From Saprospirales bacterium (GTDB lineage: Bacteria; Bacteroidota; Bacteroidia; Chitinophagales; Saprospiraceae), in assembly GCA_007695145.1 (NCBI GenBank), contig REEI01000038.1, positions 1-35,807 on the forward strand: a DNA stretch of 35,807 bases, written 5' to 3'. Every line of letters begins with the position of its first letter. The first letter of the stretch is position 1. The notes under the pieces are model-generated. The model was not told the DNA's origin, did not search any database, and worked only from the letters and a program-made list of their open reading frames with translations. The translations under genes and the position numbers were made by a program. Below, piece after piece: positions 1 through 8,636 of this stretch.

Positions 1-214
1 GGGTTATTGAAATTCGAAAATGTTATGTCTCTTAAACTTTGCTTCCATTATTCAATTGATTGCTTTGATAACCATCATCATTCAAGGTTATTATTTATTA
101 GCCTAATTCGATAAGTTTTTTTGCAGCCCCCATGCAATGTCAATGACCGATCGACCACCACCCAGCCTTTCGTCTCGCCTCTACAAAGGAAAGCCCAGAC
201 CTGCCAAATATTGC

Positions 215-3200
215 CTATCGCCTCCTGTTGGTCTGGGTTTTGTAATGATTGTCAAAGAAAACCCGGTAACTGTGGGTATTTCTATCTCTTAAAACTTCCC
301 TGTAATTTCGCTGAGTGATGGGATAAATTTCAAAGAGTGCATTTTCGGGAAGAAATTCCTCACTAAGACTATTCGCATCGGTCAGGTATCTCATTGCCTG
401 GGTTTTATTATTGAAACTTCTAATCAAAATCAAGGGAGTATTGGTTTCCGTATTCAGAAAGTGATTAGATATCCTTAAACCTGAGAGTTGATAGTACTTC
501 TGATTGAAATTAGCGATAGATATCTGAGCGTCGTTCAGTGAAATTTTATCTGCATTGTTTAAAACAACGATCACATAGTGCATACGGTCGTCTTCCGGGA
601 CGAATTTATCCACATCAATTTCACCCCTGAAGGAATCAAAAGCACCGGAATCACCCTGAAGGAACCTCATGATCTCACGCGCTCTGGTTTCCTCTGGAGT
701 GTTGGGGTACTGGGCGATCATATCCTGAAGTTCGGCAATGTAAGCTTCTCTTCCGAGTACACTTCCCAGGCTCATTGCATTGAGGAGGGCTATTTTAGGG
801 CTGAGATGATGATCGGTACCAAAGAGTTCTTTTGATCTCGCAATCCTCTTCTGAACCTCTTCGAAATTGCCTTTTTCAAAGTGTTCGACAATGGTGCGGT
901 AGTAATTGGGCAAGCGGTTCTCCTCCTCCATCAGAGCTGCTGCATTGGCAGGGTCCTCCAGAACTCTGGCATGTCGGGAATTGGGAAAGCGGTTGATGAT
1001 CCTATTTTTGACCATTTCCTTTTCGTCATGCATTCCCATGTCTCTGTAATCCAGATAGAGGTAATAGAGTCCTTCCAGCTCTTTATTTGAATTTGGAAAT
1101 TCAGCTGTAAGCCTATCCAAATGCTCTGCTGAAACCCGGTAGTTTTTCATTTTTTCCCTAAACAGCACCCCTAGATGAAAAAGAGCATCAATGATATTCT
1201 GCTTAACTCTTAAAGTACTGGGGTCGTCCTGAGGCAATTTGGAGAGGTACTCATCAATTTTGGATTCGGGTACTATTCGTTCAGGCACCCTCTCCATTTC
1301 AGCAAAATCTCTATCTGTTTCAGCTCTGTAGAACGGGCTATTGGATCTCCTCCAGTCATCGGCTAGTTGTCTGTTTCCAAATCTCCTCTCAAACTCCCTT
1401 GCTCCTCTTCTTATTTGGCGATCATCGTAAGCAAAAAAATTGGATTCCAACTGTCCTGCACGGGGCCCGGGTCCGGGTCCGGCTGCTGACCTTCCGGGGC
1501 CCAGTCCGGCTGCTCCGTCTCTGCCTAGTCCAACTCCCTCCCTGATTGCCGGACCTGAAGAAGCAGTCGATCTGCCATCTGCTCCTGTAGCTGGTCTGGA
1601 CATTTCCTGGGCTTTGCGGTCGCGAGCAAATTGGCGCTCTGCCCACTTTCTCTGTTCCTCCTTTGGCCAGGAGGCCACCAACAAGAGAGTATCGTTGGTA
1701 CTGAGTTGATCATAAAATTTAGCAATCTCTCCCAGACTTGAGGCCATTCTTGAAACTTCGCTATATCTCTCATCGCTCTCTGGCATCACTCTCAAGGTAT
1801 TCTCGAAGGAGCGATGAGCAGCGAGGTAGTCTTCTTGTTCGAGCTGAATTATAGCCTTTAGGTAATGAATTTCCCTGATTTGATTTTCATTTCCGGAATG
1901 GTATTCCGCGGCTAGAGATAGAGCAGCCAACGCTTCCTCAATTTGACCCTCGTTGTAATGAAGCTGACCAATGGTATAGTAAATCCTATCGCGATAATCG
2001 ACATTTTTGCGATCTGTAGCCATTCGCTCCAATTCTCTAAGAGAACCAGCCACAGTAGTTTGTGTAGCAAGGGCCTGATTGAGATTAGCATTGAACTCCA
2101 GTTCGAAGTCATTGGTCCATCGGGCAGCATTATCGTAGTGGATACCGGCCGTCCTAAAATTGCCCTCTCTTTGATATAGCTGACCAAGTATGTAGGAATA
2201 CCGCGCTCGCTGTCGCCTATCTCGCACCAGGGGGACAGCATTCTCCAATGGCTCAATGGCTCTCTCATAATTTCTTCTGGAAACCTCCAGATGTGCTTCA
2301 GTCAAATAAGCCAGGGCCTTTAGTTCGTCGGAAAGACCTCTTTGATGGGCCTGATGCAGCAGATTGGAAGCTCGAGAAAAAGCATCTCTTTCTATATAGT
2401 TTTTAGCCATCCAAATTTTGGCTTCATTGAATGCAGGTTCGTGTCCGAACAATCCGGTAGAATTCTGTTCTTCCTGGCTTTGTTTTTGGACTTGACTACT
2501 CTGGTCAGAGGTTAAACTCTCCACCTTTTCTCCCTCGGTAGCTGCCTGACTTCGTGCAGGAATCCGATTTTGAGGAGCCTCTCCCCTTCTTCTGTCCCTC
2601 TGTGCTCTCTCTCTATCTCGCTGAGCCTGTTTTCTGTCCCTTTCAGCTTGTCTCCTGGCCTGTCTTCTTTCGCGCTCAATTTGTCTTCGAGTACGCTGCT
2701 GATTGATTTGTCTCTCGCGGTTGTAGGCCGTTCTTGAACGGGTCTCTGAAACGCGTCTTGGGTCTGCTTTTCTGGATGGTTCAAAGTGATGCAGTAAATA
2801 CTGTAGTGTTTTCTCAGCAGATTCGTAATCCTTTTTTACATACTGACACTTGGCTAACTTTAAATAGCAATCGTCCGTCCAGTGACTCGGCCTCCGAAGA
2901 GCAACTACTTTGGATACTTTTTCCATCGCCTTGTCTAGATTGCCGTATTCGGAGCGAACGTCGGGTGCGGCCTGGTATGGAAATATGGCGAGTATCTCGT
3001 TATAATTGTCCTGATAATTTGCCTCAATGTTCATTATAGCCTCCTCGTAGAGAAGATTTGCATTGAAAAAACCATTGTAATATGCTGTAGTGTTCTGGTA
3101 GAATTGCCCAAATTTGGACAGTTCGCCTTGCTTTTTATGAGAAGTACAAGCCGGAACAAGGAACAGTAAGGCCATAAGAATAAGTGCTGGCCCGGCAGTT

Positions 3201-3238
3201 ACCGATATGAATCCTTTGAAAGACGAAGAAAAACTCAT
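215..3238 (-). CDS. porW: T9SS/gliding lipoprotein PorW/SprE, TPR-repeat
   Basis: Probable PorW (SprE) lipoprotein, a TPR protein needed for type IX secretion and, in gliding species, motility. The 1007-aa product starts with a lipoprotein signal ending LFLVPAC (lipid-anchored Cys31). The following segment, with GQFYQNTTAYYNGFFNANLL at residues 45-64, is typical of the family. TPR-like helical repeats fill about 270-480 and 690-850. Near residue 600 is the family signature beginning FFAYDDRQ and running to DDWRRS. The C-terminal part (about 880-1000) resembles the small alpha/beta module often found at the end of PorW proteins. Two low-complexity inserts stand out: an Arg/Gln/Glu-rich stretch at 161-219 and a Gly/Pro/Arg-rich one at 560-595. 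The gene is monocistronic and divergent from the M23 peptidase gene. The symbol rests on motif recognition, not alignment. Confidence 0.85.
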   Translation of the reverse strand: MSFSSSFKGFISVTAGPALILMALLFLVPACTSHKKQGELSKFGQFYQNTTAYYNGFFNANLLYEEAIMNIEANYQDNYNEILAIFPYQAAPDVRSEYGNLDKAMEKVSKVVALRRPSHWTDDCYLKLAKCQYVKKDYESAEKTLQYLLHHFEPSRKADPRRVSETRSRTAYNRERQINQQRTRRQIERERRQARRQAERDRKQAQRDRERAQRDRRRGEAPQNRIPARSQAATEGEKVESLTSDQSSQVQKQSQEEQNSTGLFGHEPAFNEAKIWMAKNYIERDAFSRASNLLHQAHQRGLSDELKALAYLTEAHLEVSRRNYERAIEPLENAVPLVRDRRQRARYSYILGQLYQREGNFRTAGIHYDNAARWTNDFELEFNANLNQALATQTTVAGSLRELERMATDRKNVDYRDRIYYTIGQLHYNEGQIEEALAALSLAAEYHSGNENQIREIHYLKAIIQLEQEDYLAAHRSFENTLRVMPESDERYSEVSRMASSLGEIAKFYDQLSTNDTLLLVASWPKEEQRKWAERQFARDRKAQEMSRPATGADGRSTASSGPAIREGVGLGRDGAAGLGPGRSAAGPGPGPRAGQLESNFFAYDDRQIRRGAREFERRFGNRQLADDWRRSNSPFYRAETDRDFAEMERVPERIVPESKIDEYLSKLPQDDPSTLRVKQNIIDALFHLGVLFREKMKNYRVSAEHLDRLTAEFPNSNKELEGLYYLYLDYRDMGMHDEKEMVKNRIINRFPNSRHARVLEDPANAAALMEEENRLPNYYRTIVEHFEKGNFEEVQKRIARSKELFGTDHHLSPKIALLNAMSLGSVLGREAYIAELQDMIAQYPNTPEETRAREIMRFLQGDSGAFDSFRGEIDVDKFVPEDDRMHYVIVVLNNADKISLNDAQISIANFNQKYYQLSGLRISNHFLNTETNTPLILIRSFNNKTQAMRYLTDANSLSEEFLPENALFEIYPITQRNYREVLRDRNTHSYRVFFDNHYKTQTNRRR

Positions 3239-3445
3239 CCGTTAATTTATCTTTTTATTCTGATATTCAACTTTTTACAATATACACTTGGTCCAGTTGG
3301 CAAAATTTACTGACCTTTGTAGCGGAATGAATGCCGATACAGAAAGATGAACGCAAACCATTACAAGCTTATTTGCAAATCAACCGTTTAAACCTTTGCT
3401 GGTGCAAAATTATTTTAAATCGGCAAATTATAACAATTAATATTC

Positions 3446-4318
3446 ATGGACCCCGAACAGGGCAATAAGAAAAAGGAGCTGCTCACCAAGCTCAAGACGC
3501 CTTACCGCTTGATCATCCTCAATAACGAAACCCTGGAGGAACAGACCTCCTTTAATCTTAGTTTGCTCAATCTCTACATGCTGATTTGCACCATAGGGCT
3601 CATTTCCGGATTGATTGTCCTATCGCTGATTATTTTCACCCCTCTAAAAACTTATATTCCGGGTTATGCAGACTACACGCAGACAGGGGAGTTTATAGAA
3701 ATGAACAAGAAAATAAGAGAACTCTCTCAAGAATTAGAGGCTCAAATAGTTTATACCGATGCCATTCATCGACTACTTACCGGAAGGCATGAAACCGAAG
3801 CGGACGTGAGATTTGCTGAGTCCGCTGAGTTCAGTGATGAAACTTTTATCGCTGAAAGAATTCCCGAAGACGAGGAGTTACGCCGTGAAGTAGATCTCAG
3901 AGAATCCCTGGTTTTCAGTGGACTTACTGCCAATGAACCTGTTTATGACTTGCATTTCTTTTCTCCCATACAGGGGTTTGTAAGTATGGGTTTCAATCCC
4001 GCTATTCGTCATTTCGGTGTGGACGTAATTGCCCCTAAAGGCAGCCCTGTCAAAGCCATTATGGACGGTGTGGTATTTTCATCTGACTGGACACTGGAAA
4101 CGGGCAATTCCATTGGGATACTTCACCGGGGAAATATTCTCAGTTTTTATAAGCACAATGCCTATTCCCTCAAGGAGCCGGGAGATCGGGTAAGTGCCGG
4201 TGAAGTAATCGCCATTATTGGAAATACAGGCACTCATACCGACGGACCCCATTTACACTTTGAGTTGTGGATAGACGGGCAAGCGGTTAATCCAGAAACC
4301 TATATCAATTTTCAATAA
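3446..4318 (+). CDS. Membrane-anchored M23 family metallopeptidase
   Basis: LytM/M23-type zinc endopeptidase, expected to cut peptide cross-links of peptidoglycan or to act as a murein-hydrolase regulator. The 290-aa protein has a cytoplasmic N-terminus, one membrane segment at about 41-65, and a short helical region that may be coiled coil (82-110). The M23 domain spans about 170-290. All signature residues are visible: H189xxxD193 (HFGVD), a histidine at 237 (FYKHN) and H269-x-H271 (GPHLHFELW), so it should be catalytically competent. The start ATG sits just before a soluble, charged N-terminus. The stop is 7 bp before the amidase gene, suggesting a two-gene cell-wall operon. The specific role (division, growth, lysis) cannot be read from sequence. 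Confidence 0.9.
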   Translation: MDPEQGNKKKELLTKLKTPYRLIILNNETLEEQTSFNLSLLNLYMLICTIGLISGLIVLSLIIFTPLKTYIPGYADYTQTGEFIEMNKKIRELSQELEAQIVYTDAIHRLLTGRHETEADVRFAESAEFSDETFIAERIPEDEELRREVDLRESLVFSGLTANEPVYDLHFFSPIQGFVSMGFNPAIRHFGVDVIAPKGSPVKAIMDGVVFSSDWTLETGNSIGILHRGNILSFYKHNAYSLKEPGDRVSAGEVIAIIGNTGTHTDGPHLHFELWIDGQAVNPETYINFQ

Positions 4319-4325
4319 TTCACCA

Positions 4326-5972
4326 ATGCTAAATCCTGGGATTTGGGTTTCAATGATTCGCCTAACTTTATCCACTTTCTTATGGTGGTATCTATGCTTC
4401 CCGGGTACTATAGTGGCTCAGACGTTATCTTTTTCCTCTGAGCTGAAAACGATTGACCAGTACTCAGAGCATTTGCGCGACACCCTTTCTCCTTTCGATA
4501 TATACGATATTACTCTACCACATATAAAAGAGCCCTTTCTAAGTTTGACCATTAAAATTCGAGGAGGGATTGGCAATCGTTCATCCGATGAGGTATTTTT
4601 ATCAACAGAAGGTGAAAGCGATTGGGAAAAACTTTCATTTGACCCACATCTTGGCGAGGGGGTTCACAAGCTAAGTTCGCTCATTTTCTTATACCCGGGT
4701 CAGACCAGCATTCATTTAAAATTTCCCGGTGAAAAATTTGATCCAAAAGACATTGAGCTACATTGGTTTCATCCTGGCTCTTCAGCACAACCGCCTGAAT
4801 CACAAAAACATCTTCAGGAGTCCATCTATCGAAGAGGCGAAGAATGCAAATGCGACTACCCTCTAGTGTGGGAGAGAAGTCATTGGTGTCCATTCGGCCA
4901 ATGTCCTGAGCAGCAGGGTGGGATACCATCTCATGCCGGACATTTCATCGTACATCACTCCGCCGGGGCCAACCAATCATCTGACTGGCCGGCAGTTGTT
5001 CGAAGCATTTGGAATCAGCATGTAAACATCAATGGTTGGGCGGATATAGGATATCATTACCTCATAGATTCCGAGGGAGTAATATATCGCGGCAGAAAGC
5101 CCAATATTCAAGGAGCCCACTTCTGTGCGACCAATTCAAATACGCTTGGGGTTTGTCTGTTGGGCAATTTCAATATAGCGTTCCCAAATCCCAATGCCAC
5201 GTCCTCTGCTACGGAATTATTGGGATGGTACTTTTGCGACAAAGAATTGGATCCTCATGGGAGCAGTTTGCACTCTTCCTCCGGGCTATTTCTAAAAAAC
5301 CTTTCAGGACACAGGGATGGGTGCAGCACCGACTGCCCGGGCAATGCCTGGTATCCTCAATTGAACAACCTGAGAGATTCTGTCGAGGAATACATTAATT
5401 CGACTTGCGTATCAGAGCCACTTCCAGCACCACAAATCGACCATGCATGGATAGAGACCGATCAATTGTTCATCCTCTACAGCTACCCTTTAGACAGCAG
5501 TGAGTTGACGGGTTTTGTAGTCGAGTATAAGTTTGACATAGGGGGCGTCTTCGACTTTTTAGACTCGGTTTATTCATTTACCCGGCCGCTTATTGTTGAT
5601 TATTATCCTGCTCAGGAGAGTTATATTAGAATGAAAGCTTTTACTGAAGGTGAAGAATCAGATTGGAGCAACATCTTTTTAGCCAGGACCGGAACAAGTC
5701 AAGTAAACGAAATGACAACAGAGCAATTTGTTGTATTCCCCAACCCGGCTAACCATGAAATTTCTTTTGAAAAAACCAATCTGGAAAGTGACATTGACTT
5801 GCAGGTAGAGATAAAAGGAATCAATGGCCGAAGCGTCCTTAGCGACAATTGGTTTGCGGGAACAGAAACCTACCAATGGGACACAAAGGGAGTACCTTCA
5901 GGAACTTACCTTTATTTAATTCGGTCAGGGAATAGAATTATTTACAGCGGCAAAATTGTACTGGTCAGGTAA
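4326..5972 (+). CDS. PGRP/amidase_2 N-acetylmuramoyl-L-alanine amidase with T9SS sorting domain
   Basis: Secreted zinc amidase predicted to cleave the MurNAc-L-Ala bond of peptidoglycan. The 548-aa protein begins with a hydrophobic signal peptide (about 8-31, ending IVAQ). An uncharacterised beta-rich region (about 32-170) precedes a PGRP/amidase_2 domain (about 200-355). The three zinc ligands of the T7-lysozyme/PGRP fold are present: H210 (FIVHHSAG), H329 (SGHRDG) and C337 (TDCPG); GYHYLI supplies the conserved Tyr region. A fibronectin-III-like segment follows (about 365-455). The C-terminus, from VVFPNPANHEIS to GKIVLVR, is a T9SS type A sorting domain. It lies 7 bp behind the M23 gene and is probably cotranscribed. 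T9SS export implies action at the cell surface or outside the cell, which is unusual for an enzyme of the cell's own wall. Confidence 0.9.
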   Translation: MLNPGIWVSMIRLTLSTFLWWYLCFPGTIVAQTLSFSSELKTIDQYSEHLRDTLSPFDIYDITLPHIKEPFLSLTIKIRGGIGNRSSDEVFLSTEGESDWEKLSFDPHLGEGVHKLSSLIFLYPGQTSIHLKFPGEKFDPKDIELHWFHPGSSAQPPESQKHLQESIYRRGEECKCDYPLVWERSHWCPFGQCPEQQGGIPSHAGHFIVHHSAGANQSSDWPAVVRSIWNQHVNINGWADIGYHYLIDSEGVIYRGRKPNIQGAHFCATNSNTLGVCLLGNFNIAFPNPNATSSATELLGWYFCDKELDPHGSSLHSSSGLFLKNLSGHRDGCSTDCPGNAWYPQLNNLRDSVEEYINSTCVSEPLPAPQIDHAWIETDQLFILYSYPLDSSELTGFVVEYKFDIGGVFDFLDSVYSFTRPLIVDYYPAQESYIRMKAFTEGEESDWSNIFLARTGTSQVNEMTTEQFVVFPNPANHEISFEKTNLESDIDLQVEIKGINGRSVLSDNWFAGTETYQWDTKGVPSGTYLYLIRSGNRIIYSGKIVLVR

Positions 5973-5995
5973 TGATTTTTGCGCTTGAAAAAACT

Positions 5996-7486
5996 TTATA
6001 CATAGATAAATCCCAGAATCAAATACAGTACTGTAGTGATCCCGCCTGCTAACAAGGCATAAGGTAACTGAGTCCTAACGTGGTCAATATGATCGGAGGC
6101 GGAAGCCATGCTAGACAATATAGTGGTGTCACTAATAGGTGAACAGTGGTCACCAAAAACCCCTCCCCCCAGAACTGCCGCAATTGTCAGTATCATAGGT
6201 GCTTCCATGGACTGGGCCATTGGCACAGAAATGGCGATCATTATTGCAAAAGTACCCCAGGAAGTTCCAGTGCTGAAAGCTATAAATGCACTGATGACAA
6301 ATACCAGGGCGGGAACCAGAGCCGGACTGAATAGAGCGGAAGCAAGATCTGCCACATACTGACCCGTTTGCAACTCTCGGCATATATCACTGATACCAAA
6401 AGCTAATAACATGAGTAAGGCGAGAGGCATCAGACCCGCTATTCCCTTCATGGTCATATCGACCATTTCTGCCAAATTAAAGAGGCCCTGAATTTTGTAG
6501 AAGAACATAGAAACCAGTAAAGCGGTAACGACTGCTGTGAGTACAGATGCTGAACCACTACCTTGACCAATTGCGAAGAAAAACATTCCCAGAGCTCCGC
6601 TGCCAGATCTTTCATTAACAGCTGTTTCCCAACCGGTTACAGCGAGCATAACGGGCATCATGAGAACCATCACAGCTATGGGGACTATCATATTTCTCGC
6701 CCTGTGGGGAATGCCTTTTTTTACCTCTATATCAGTCAACTCTTCAGACACCATGGGTACGGCATTGTCCCGCATTAGTTTACCTTCATCCCTTGCCCTT
6801 TTCTCAGCCTTCCTCATTGGGCCAAAATCCCGCTGAGTCAAAATGATTACGAAAACCAATAGCAGTGCCAGTATCGCATAGAAATTGACAGCCGCTGCTT
6901 TGATCATGGTATTAAAGGGATCGGTGAAGCCCTGGGCAATCAATAAGCCCATAATAAAAGCTCCCCAGGCATTCAATGGAATAAGGATGCAGGCCGGAGC
7001 TGAACTCGAATCTGCAATGTATGCCAATTTCTCCCGGGAGATGCGCATTTTATCAAAAAGAGGGCGATACAATGTGCCTACAGTCAGTACTGAAATGCTA
7101 GATTCTACAAATACCACTATCCCTGTAACCGAAGCCAAAAGTTGGACCATAATGCGATTGCGGGGCGAGTCTTCGTCTTCATATTTCTTCATTCGTCTGT
7201 TGAGAAAGGCAATAAATCCCGCCACGCCACCTGATCGCTGCATAAAGACGATTAGACCTCCAACCAGTGCACAAAACATAATAGTACGCGTATTGCCGGG
7301 ACTTTGGAAGACCCTGACGAGACCCTCAATAGTGTTGAATGTTCCCGATAGTGGATCACCACCAGAGATGATCAACCAGCCACTCCATATCCCAAGGGTA
7401 AGGGATACAAATACCTGACGGGTGTAAATGGCTAAAATAATAGCGAGTAAAGGAGGAAGGAGGGACCAGGCACCAAATGTTTCCAT
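5996..7486 (-). CDS. NhaC family Na+/H+ antiporter
   Basis: Integral inner-membrane antiporter of the NhaC/IT superfamily, 496 aa, with about 11-12 hydrophobic segments. Recognisable family motifs are STGTSWGTFAIMI (in the C-terminal half) and GGGVFGDHCSPISDTTILSS, followed by DHIDHVRTQLPYAL. The polar central loop (about residues 220-265) is charged, as is common in the family. It probably exchanges cytoplasmic Na+ for H+, although some NhaC-like proteins carry organic substrates such as malate/lactate (MleN), so specificity is inferred. It is convergent with the amidase gene (23 bp apart) and has the same orientation as the acyltransferase-like gene upstream, 55 bp away. Confidence 0.88.
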   Translation of the reverse strand: METFGAWSLLPPLLAIILAIYTRQVFVSLTLGIWSGWLIISGGDPLSGTFNTIEGLVRVFQSPGNTRTIMFCALVGGLIVFMQRSGGVAGFIAFLNRRMKKYEDEDSPRNRIMVQLLASVTGIVVFVESSISVLTVGTLYRPLFDKMRISREKLAYIADSSSAPACILIPLNAWGAFIMGLLIAQGFTDPFNTMIKAAAVNFYAILALLLVFVIILTQRDFGPMRKAEKRARDEGKLMRDNAVPMVSEELTDIEVKKGIPHRARNMIVPIAVMVLMMPVMLAVTGWETAVNERSGSGALGMFFFAIGQGSGSASVLTAVVTALLVSMFFYKIQGLFNLAEMVDMTMKGIAGLMPLALLMLLAFGISDICRELQTGQYVADLASALFSPALVPALVFVISAFIAFSTGTSWGTFAIMIAISVPMAQSMEAPMILTIAAVLGGGVFGDHCSPISDTTILSSMASASDHIDHVRTQLPYALLAGGITTVLYLILGFIYV

Positions 7487-7541
7487 TGAATGAATCTTAA
7501 TTATTTAATCAATCCAAATGTCTTTGTAAATGCTGCAAATT

Positions 7542-8330
7542 TTAATCTCTTTCAAATATGCTTCGGATGAAAGCATTTTGATCCTCTGATATTTTTAATC
7601 GATCGGCGCAAATTAAGGCATTTTCATCATCCAATTTGCAAATTGTCTTTAATTGTTTGAGATCAGAGTTCCAAAAATTGCCGTCGTGATACTCAACGCC
7701 CTTGAAGTCGCGTGCCTTGTAAAGGGATTTACTTCCATAGCAAGTGCCGAGATAAATAAATTTAAACCCCTCATCTTTGGCCAGGTGAATAGACCTCCAC
7801 ATCACATATTTTCCCAGAGGTAAATTTCCCGGAAAATCCAGGTTGTAAAAGGAAAACCAATAGTGGAAATGGGGCCCATGGGCACAGTACAGCAAGTATG
7901 CAATATCATCCTCGCCAACAGAAAAAACCTTTATTCCGGTCAAATAAGGTCGTGAGAGAAGATAATCCAGTCTGTCCGTACCCAACTCTCCTTTTTGAAA
8001 ACGTCTGGAGGCATACTCGAGAGCAAAGTTAAGAAAACCCAAATCCGACCTTAATTCACCCTCCCCATCGCGAATGGCTACTGTTGTACCTTCAAATTTT
8101 CTGGCCATTCTTCTGCTTTCCGAACTCTCTAGAAAGTTGGTAAGAGATAGCCTTAAGCTTCGCGCTTTATAAAAAATGGGACGATCTAAACTAGGGTTGC
8201 CTGTATAGGGTAAAAATCCGGAATTATAGGCGTTGGAATAATCTTTCGAACTCTGGGGAAGACAGTAAATGCCATATGGAAAAGTATAAGAGCTGTAATG
8301 AGGTGCTGCCTCCGCATAAAAAATCTTCAT
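7542..8330 (-). CDS. Arginyl-tRNA-protein transferase (ATE)-like / GNAT-fold acyltransferase
   Basis: 262-aa soluble protein resembling the C-terminal half of arginyl/leucyl-tRNA-protein transferases, which use a GNAT fold to move an amino acid from aminoacyl-tRNA to a protein N-terminus. The clues are LPLGKYVMWRSIHLAKDEGF followed by FIYLGTCYGSKSLYKARDF, which match the order LG-(x)-L-R-I-A and YLGYYI...YK of ATE enzymes. The N-terminal part (GFLPYTGN, then KARSLRLSLTNF) resembles other bacterial ATE-like proteins but lacks the CxxC pair of the eukaryotic ATE N-domain. Function is therefore uncertain: protein aminoacylation, or another GNAT-type acyl transfer. It may share a transcript with the downstream antiporter (55-bp gap), though no functional link is evident. 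Confidence 0.6.
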   Translation of the reverse strand: MKIFYAEAAPHYSSYTFPYGIYCLPQSSKDYSNAYNSGFLPYTGNPSLDRPIFYKARSLRLSLTNFLESSESRRMARKFEGTTVAIRDGEGELRSDLGFLNFALEYASRRFQKGELGTDRLDYLLSRPYLTGIKVFSVGEDDIAYLLYCAHGPHFHYWFSFYNLDFPGNLPLGKYVMWRSIHLAKDEGFKFIYLGTCYGSKSLYKARDFKGVEYHDGNFWNSDLKQLKTICKLDDENALICADRLKISEDQNAFIRSIFERD

Positions 8331-8426
8331 ATATTATTATTTTACATTCGAAATTTACCATCAGAAAGCGACTCCAACATAAGGTGTTGTAAAATAGGAA
8401 GCAATCTGTCATATCCAATCGTTCTA

Positions 8427-8434
8427 CAAAGGTA
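8427..8434 (-). promoter_or_regulatory. Candidate Bacteroidota -7 element (TACCTTTG) for the ATE-like gene
   Basis: The minus strand reads TACCTTTG, a full match to TAnnTTTG, about 97 bases upstream of the start codon at 8330. A TTG on the same strand lies 16 nt further upstream (8451-8453), closer than the usual 19-21 nt, so the -33 part is weak. Confidence 0.35.
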
Positions 8435-8494
8435 GTCAATGACCACAGATCAATTTTTTGAAAACATTAGATTAAGGAATTGTAAAATAATTCC

Positions 8495-8502
8495 TACATT
8501 TG
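8495..8502 (+). promoter_or_regulatory. Candidate -7 element (TACATTTG) for the SusC-SusD operon
   Basis: TACATTTG matches TAnnTTTG about 135 bp before the susC-like start. No clear TTTG lies at the proper -33 distance. This 306-bp divergent intergenic region (8331-8636) otherwise holds only the opposing candidate promoter at 8427 and AT-rich leader sequence. Confidence 0.35.
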
Positions 8503-8636
8503 ACTCATCCATGAATTTATCCTCAAACTGTGACCATTAAAGGTTGCGGTTAAATCCTTTGCTGGGAGCAAGTCACATACTCTATTGGCTAAAATTGCTT
8601 GAATCGTATTAACAAATTTAACATAAAAGCAGAATT

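Noticed and set aside
606-614. TTATCCACA, a perfect DnaA box
   Set aside because: A single copy inside the porW coding sequence; no cluster or AT-rich unwinding element. Another single copy at 17138-17146, inside the TonB-domain gene, was rejected for the same reason.
6885-7418. 177-codon plus-strand ORF opposite the antiporter gene
   Set aside because: It is the antisense shadow of conserved NhaC transmembrane segments and has no signal, motif or promoter of its own.
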